NCBI GenBank assembly: GCA_034439975.1
Contig: JAWXBK010000041.1
Span: 1 to 64,000 of the forward strand
Length of the DNA stretch: 64,000 nt
Reading direction: 5' to 3'
From: JAWXBK01 sp034439975
GTDB taxonomy: Bacteria; Pseudomonadota; Alphaproteobacteria; Dongiales; Dongiaceae
In this document: positions 59,048 to 64,000 of the stretch, one piece after another
Position numbering within the stretch: position 1 is the stretch's first letter
Layout of the letters: each line of letters opens with the position of its first letter
The notes under the pieces: model-generated
What the model was told of the DNA's origin: nothing
The model's input: the letters and a program-made list of their open reading frames with translations, nothing else
Databases searched by the model: none
Translations under genes and position numbers: made by a program

Positions 59048-59523
59048 GCCGGCTCTATCGCCCCTGCGTCGGCATCATGCTGCTCAACCGCGCCAGCGAG
59101 GTGCTGGTCGCGCAACGTCTCGACATGACGAGCCATGCCTGGCAGATGCCGCAGGGCGGTATCGACCGCGGCGAGACGCCGATCAAGGCAGCCTGGCGCG
59201 AGATGCGCGAAGAGATCGGCACCGACAGGGCGTCCCTGCTGGCCGAAAGCAGAGACTGGCTGCGATACGATCTGCCGGACAATCTCGCCAGTACGCTCTG
59301 GGGCGGGCGCTTCCGCGGCCAGGAACAGAAATGGTTCGCCTTCCGCTTCGAAGGCGACGATTCGGACATCGACATCGCAACCCGGCGGCCCGAGTTCAGC
59401 AGCTGGAAATGGGTCAGGATGGCAGAGCTTCCTGCCGTCATCGTACCGTTCAAACAGCAGCTCTACCGTGACATCGTGTCCGAGTTCGCCTACCTTGCCC
59501 CGGATTCCGGCCCCACGATCTGA
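59044..59523 (+). CDS. rppH: RNA pyrophosphohydrolase
   Basis: This 159-residue Nudix hydrolase removes pyrophosphate from mRNA 5' ends and starts decay. The Nudix box spans residues 38-60 (G38, E44, R52, E53, E56, E57) and WQMPQGG precedes it, a mark of RppH. The start overlaps the deacetylase stop codon (ATGA). Confidence 0.96.
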   Translation: MSRLYRPCVGIMLLNRASEVLVAQRLDMTSHAWQMPQGGIDRGETPIKAAWREMREEIGTDRASLLAESRDWLRYDLPDNLASTLWGGRFRGQEQKWFAFRFEGDDSDIDIATRRPEFSSWKWVRMAELPAVIVPFKQQLYRDIVSEFAYLAPDSGPTI

Positions 59524-59540
59524 GCAGCGCGATCTGACGA

Positions 59541-60584
59541 GTGGAAACGGCGATGGAAACGACCGACGCGAACCAGCTTATCCAGAACGCGATGCGCCAT
59601 CACAAGGAAGGGCGCCTCGACGACGCGGAAGCGATCTATCGGAATCTGCTGGTCACGCTGCCGCGCAGCGCGCTCGTTCACAACATGATGGGTGTGCTCG
59701 AAGGCCAGCGAAAGAATTATCGCGAGGCAATCCGCTGGCTTCAGGGCGCGATCCAGATCAACGAAAACATTCCCGATTTCTACGACAATCTCGGCGCCGC
59801 GATGGTTTCGGCCGGAAAGATTGCCGACGCGCGCAAACAGTTCCATCGCGCGCTCGCCCTGCAGCCCTCGCGCGACACCGCGCGCACCCAGCTTGCGCGC
59901 ACGCTGATGCCGGGCGGCCCCTATACGGATCTGATCGAACGCCTGCTGCGCTGGCGCACGCCCAAGGTCTATCTCGAGATCGGAATCCGGCAGGGCCGCA
60001 CGCTCAAGCTGGCGAAGCCGCCCACCCTTGCAATCGGCGTCGAGCAGAAGCCGGACATTCGCCACCGCTTTGAAGCACCGACGCGGATTTACGAGACCAC
60101 GCCACTCGAATTTCTGGCTTCCGACCGTCTCGAAAAACTCGCCGGCCGCAAGCGGTTCGATATCGCCATGATCCGCTCGCCGCGCAGCTTCGAAGAAGCC
60201 TATGACACGTTCGCGGCCCTGGAATCGATCGCCGGCAAGGATTCCATCGTGATGCTGCACGGCACCTTGCCACCCGATCCGGTCGCCGGCGCGCGCGAAC
60301 GCAGTTCCAATTTCTGGGTCGGCGATCTCTGGAAGCTGGTACCCTGTCTGCTCGAAGCGAGACCGGAGCTCGGCATCTTCACTGTGCCGGTATTCCCGGT
60401 GGGCCTCACCTTCGTGACCGGCCTTAAAAAGCGCAACACGCGGCTCTTCAAGAATCGCGACGCCAATATCGCCGCCTTCGCCGACTGGGAGGTGCCCGAG
60501 CCGGACGAATGGAAATCCGCGTTCAATCTCGGTTCGGAAAACTGGGCGGCGATCCGCCAGCGTCTCGGTCGCGCCCTCGGCTGA
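59541..60584 (+). CDS. TPR protein with methyltransferase-like C-terminal domain
   Basis: The 347-residue protein has about three tetratricopeptide repeats in residues 15-120 (GRLDDAEAIYRNLL, KNYREAIRWLQGAI, GKIADARKQFHRAL). The C-terminal domain begins VYLEIGIRQGRTLKL, which resembles motif I of class 24 methyltransferases that lack an obvious substrate site, and has FDIAMIRSPRSFEEA in the acidic-motif position. The gene follows rppH by 17 bases. It could modify a glycan or act as a scaffold; function is unknown. Confidence 0.7.
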   Translation: METAMETTDANQLIQNAMRHHKEGRLDDAEAIYRNLLVTLPRSALVHNMMGVLEGQRKNYREAIRWLQGAIQINENIPDFYDNLGAAMVSAGKIADARKQFHRALALQPSRDTARTQLARTLMPGGPYTDLIERLLRWRTPKVYLEIGIRQGRTLKLAKPPTLAIGVEQKPDIRHRFEAPTRIYETTPLEFLASDRLEKLAGRKRFDIAMIRSPRSFEEAYDTFAALESIAGKDSIVMLHGTLPPDPVAGARERSSNFWVGDLWKLVPCLLEARPELGIFTVPVFPVGLTFVTGLKKRNTRLFKNRDANIAAFADWEVPEPDEWKSAFNLGSENWAAIRQRLGRALG

Positions 60585-60602
60585 CGCGGCGGGTTAAGGT
60601 CT

Positions 60603-61235
60603 CTAACGCGCCGGCGGCGTCATCAGCGCATCGGGCCGCGCAAATCCGCGCAGCGCTTCGATCCGCCTGAGCCAGCCGCCGATCGCCGGCCAGCGCGCCG
60701 GATCGAGGCCGGCCTCGTCGAGCCAGAACGCATAAGCGCAGTTTGCGATATCCGCGATCGTCGGACGATTGCCAACCAGCCAGCCATGCTCGGCAAGCCA
60801 CCCATCGAGCTGACCGAGCGCGCGCTCGGCGCGGCCGGTGGTGAAGGTGATGATCGCCGGATCGGTCTCGGGGAACCAGCGTCGCAGATAGCGCAGCAAA
60901 GCCGGCCCACCCGTCATGCGCTGATTGTCCCAGGCAAGCCATTCCTGGATCCGCCAGCGCTCGTCGTCGTCGCGATGGCCGAATGTGCCCAGCGTCTCGG
61001 CAAGATAGGCGAGGATCACGCCCGACTGCACAATACGACGCGCGCCATGCTCGAGCACCGGCACTTCCTGGAAACGGTTGATCGCACGGAAGGCGTCGGT
61101 CCGCGACTCGCCTTCCTGCAATGCGACCGGCCGGAACTCGAACGGTTCGCGGCTGAGCGCAAGCATCAAGGCAGGTTTGTAGGCATTACCCGAGGTCGCA
61201 CTGCCATACAGGCGGAAACCGCCGCCTGCCGCCAT
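60603..61235 (-). CDS. Glutathione S-transferase family protein
   Basis: This 210-residue protein has an N-terminal thioredoxin-like half (FRLYGSATSGNAYKPALML, FQEVPVLEHG, QSGVILAYLAE) and a helical C-terminal half with the family's NRPTIADIANCAYA stretch. The sequence is normal in length. It lies five bases downstream of the ferritin-like gene, with which it forms an operon, and converges on the TPR gene. The substrate is unknown. Confidence 0.9.
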   Translation of the reverse strand: MAAGGGFRLYGSATSGNAYKPALMLALSREPFEFRPVALQEGESRTDAFRAINRFQEVPVLEHGARRIVQSGVILAYLAETLGTFGHRDDDERWRIQEWLAWDNQRMTGGPALLRYLRRWFPETDPAIITFTTGRAERALGQLDGWLAEHGWLVGNRPTIADIANCAYAFWLDEAGLDPARWPAIGGWLRRIEALRGFARPDALMTPPAR

Positions 61236-61240
61236 AGGGA

Positions 61241-62065
61241 TCAGGCTCCGGCGCGAACGAGCCGCTGCTGGCGCGACTTGAGAATGTGCCAGGTCAGCGA
61301 CGAGACGAACCGGTTGATCCGCCCATGCGGCGGGAAGCCGGCCGCCTTCAGCAGCATCGCGATGCCGCGCGTCACATGGCGCGGCTGGTAGACGCCATAG
61401 GCGCGGCGCGCATAGGCGCGATTGTACCGCCGCCGGTTATAGGGCTCGCCATCACCGTTGGCGGCATAATAGGCATAAGCGAGCTCGTCGTCTTCGGTCT
61501 CGCCGGCGCGCGCGATCGCCACCATCGCGCGGCGTACGCGGCTGATCTTCTCGCGCTCGAGATAGCGCCGCATATGCGAATAGAACAGTTTGTAATGCCG
61601 CAGTTCGTCGGCGGCGATGTTGCGGCAGATTTCCTTCAGCACCGGCTCGTCGGTCGATTCCATCAGCGCGGTGTAATAGGAGCTGGTTCCGGTCTCCACG
61701 ATGCAGCGCGCAACGAGTTCGCCGGTGCGCGAGCCGCGAACCGATTCGTCGAGATCGGTGCGGATCTTGAAACCGTCCTTGAAGCGCTCGAAAGATTCCT
61801 CGAAGCGGAACGCCGGATCGGCGAGTTCGGCCCAGCGGCCGAGTGCGCGCCCATGTTGCACTTCTTCCTCGGCCCAGACACGGGCCTCGGCCTGAAATTC
61901 AGGATCGTCGTGAAAGACGTTGCAGAGATACGCGGCGTAATCGCCGCCATTATACTCGACCAAGGCGGCGGCTTTCATAAGCCGCAGGATCTCGGGATCG
62001 ACCTTCGAGGGGTCGAACCGCGACCAGGGAATATCGTCGAGCGTCCAGTGCTTCATGATGCTCAT
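61241..62065 (-). CDS. Ferritin-like diiron-carboxylate protein
   Basis: The 274-residue helical protein has paired E-x2-H sites in a four-helix bundle: WAEEEVQHGRALG near residue 75 and NIAADELRHYKLF near 160, with a Glu in GELVARCIVETGTSSYY. These are the diiron ligands of rubrerythrin-like and related oxidases or hydroxylases. It is larger than rubrerythrin and lacks a rubredoxin domain. The start at 62065 is favoured by a GGGGG site; the frame opens at 62083. The function may be in lipid modification or oxidative stress, but this is uncertain. Confidence 0.78.
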   Translation of the reverse strand: MSIMKHWTLDDIPWSRFDPSKVDPEILRLMKAAALVEYNGGDYAAYLCNVFHDDPEFQAEARVWAEEEVQHGRALGRWAELADPAFRFEESFERFKDGFKIRTDLDESVRGSRTGELVARCIVETGTSSYYTALMESTDEPVLKEICRNIAADELRHYKLFYSHMRRYLEREKISRVRRAMVAIARAGETEDDELAYAYYAANGDGEPYNRRRYNRAYARRAYGVYQPRHVTRGIAMLLKAAGFPPHGRINRFVSSLTWHILKSRQQRLVRAGA

Positions 62066-62208
62066 AACGCCCCCGATCTGCATCGATGAAGGTCCATCAT
62101 ACCCCCTATTGTGGGCATGGCCGCGTTACGGTTCAAGACCGTCGCGCGCCGCCTAACCCCTTGCTTCCTATAGGGTAACTTTCGGAGCACCGCTGCGCGG
62201 TGCGCGGA

Positions 62209-62625
62209 TCAGTACGGGCTGCCGCCGGCCAATGCCGCGAGTTTCGCTTCGCCGATCTCGATCGACCGCTCGGCCTTGCCCCGTTCGAGGTCGCTCCTGG
62301 CCTCGGCCAGATCGTCCTTCCCGTCCGCAATCTGGCGCTCGGCATCGGCGCGGTCGAGCGCCTCGACCGGCATCGCCTCTTCGGCCAAAACAGTGCAGCG
62401 TTCGGGCGTAACTTCAGCCACGCCGCCGGAAACGAAGATGCGATCGGTCGGCTTGCCGCCGTCGAACACGACGAGAATTCCGGGCCGTACCTGCGAGATC
62501 AGCGGCGCATGCGAGGGCAGCACACCGAAATCGCCTTCGGTGCCCGGCACCACCACCATCTCGACCTCGCGCGAGAGCAGTAGGCGCTCCGGCGAGACCA
62601 GTTCGAAGGAAAGAGTGTCGGCCAT
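62209..62625 (-). CDS. atpC: F1 ATP synthase epsilon subunit
   Basis: The 138-residue epsilon subunit has an N-terminal beta sandwich (FELVSPERLLLSREVEMVVV, GDFGVLPSHAPLI) and a C-terminal helical hairpin rich in Ala/Glu (ADAERQIADGK) that can inhibit the enzyme. It is the last gene of the atp operon, 66 bases after atpD. Confidence 0.97.
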   Translation of the reverse strand: MADTLSFELVSPERLLLSREVEMVVVPGTEGDFGVLPSHAPLISQVRPGILVVFDGGKPTDRIFVSGGVAEVTPERCTVLAEEAMPVEALDRADAERQIADGKDDLAEARSDLERGKAERSIEIGEAKLAALAGGSPY

Positions 62626-62691
62626 ACTTGCGTGCTTCCGCCTTGTGTCATTTTCCGGGCTGTCGCCGACAGCCCGGATATCGATCCGTCT

Positions 62692-64000
<1,309 letters not shown>

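Overview
The window looks like a high-GC alphaproteobacterial chromosome, probably Rhodospirillales-like. The strongest evidence is the conserved order tRNA-Ser, rplU, rpmA, obgE, proB, proA, nadD, rsfS, rlmH, gpmI, envC, ctpA, divergent polysaccharide deacetylase, rppH, atpC, atpD, read from about 18.7 kb to the right edge. The taxonomic call is an inference from gene order and protein style; no search was run.

Region 1 (1-14.5 kb) is an accessory catabolic island. It starts at the left edge with the first codons of an IS3-type transposase. A seven-gene minus-strand operon follows: M19 dipeptidase, aldehyde dehydrogenase, glutathione transferase, PYROXD2-like flavoenzyme, amidohydrolase, 2-hydroxyacid dehydrogenase and GMC oxidoreductase. 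A divergent LysR regulator, a Rieske oxygenase and a four-gene polar amino acid ABC importer complete it. One 10-base sequence, TCAGAAATAT, recurs upstream of its three promoter regions, so the block is probably one LysR regulon for uptake and oxidation of an unidentified, possibly N-methylated, amino compound. Copies of a 39-base repeat lie at both ends of the block.

Region 2 (14.5-18.7 kb) is a scrap yard ending at tRNA-Ser(CGA). It holds a stray methyltransferase, a DUF1993 protein, a small protein with an R-x4-H motif, a phage terminase small subunit, a beheaded DNA methylase and the C-terminal DUF3320 tail of a lost helicase.

Region 3 (18.7-29.4 kb) is core chromosome: an SDR enzyme, an Ntn-hydrolase, a DMT exporter, ribosomal proteins L21 and L27, ObgE, ProB, ProA, NadD and RsfS. 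Between proA and nadD sits a two-gene cassette, TcmP plus its three-Cys Gp37/Gp68 (DUF5131) partner, a mobile pair of unknown function.

Region 4 (29.5-50.9 kb) is a 21-kb block inserted between rsfS and rlmH. It encodes most of a corrinoid/tetrahydrofolate demethylation route: corrinoid protein, corrinoid reactivase (RACE type), pterin-dependent methyltransferase, MetF-type reductase with a MetV-type partner, a second MetF, two conserved small proteins (virulence-factor domain, DUF1638) and a giant FAD/Fe-S/FNR oxidoreductase. A DAO-type flavoenzyme, a histidine/aromatic ammonia-lyase, a 2-oxoglutarate oxygenase, an amino acid importer without an ATPase gene, a GlxA/AraC-type regulator and a HigBA module are interleaved. 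The methyltransferase that would take the methyl group from the substrate is not in the window.

Region 5 (50.9-64 kb) returns to core genes (rlmH, gpmI, envC, ctpA, deacetylase, rppH, atpC, atpD). It is interrupted by a B12-binding radical SAM gene and, between rppH and atpC, by a TPR protein, a glutathione transferase and a ferritin-like protein. The atpD gene runs off the right edge.
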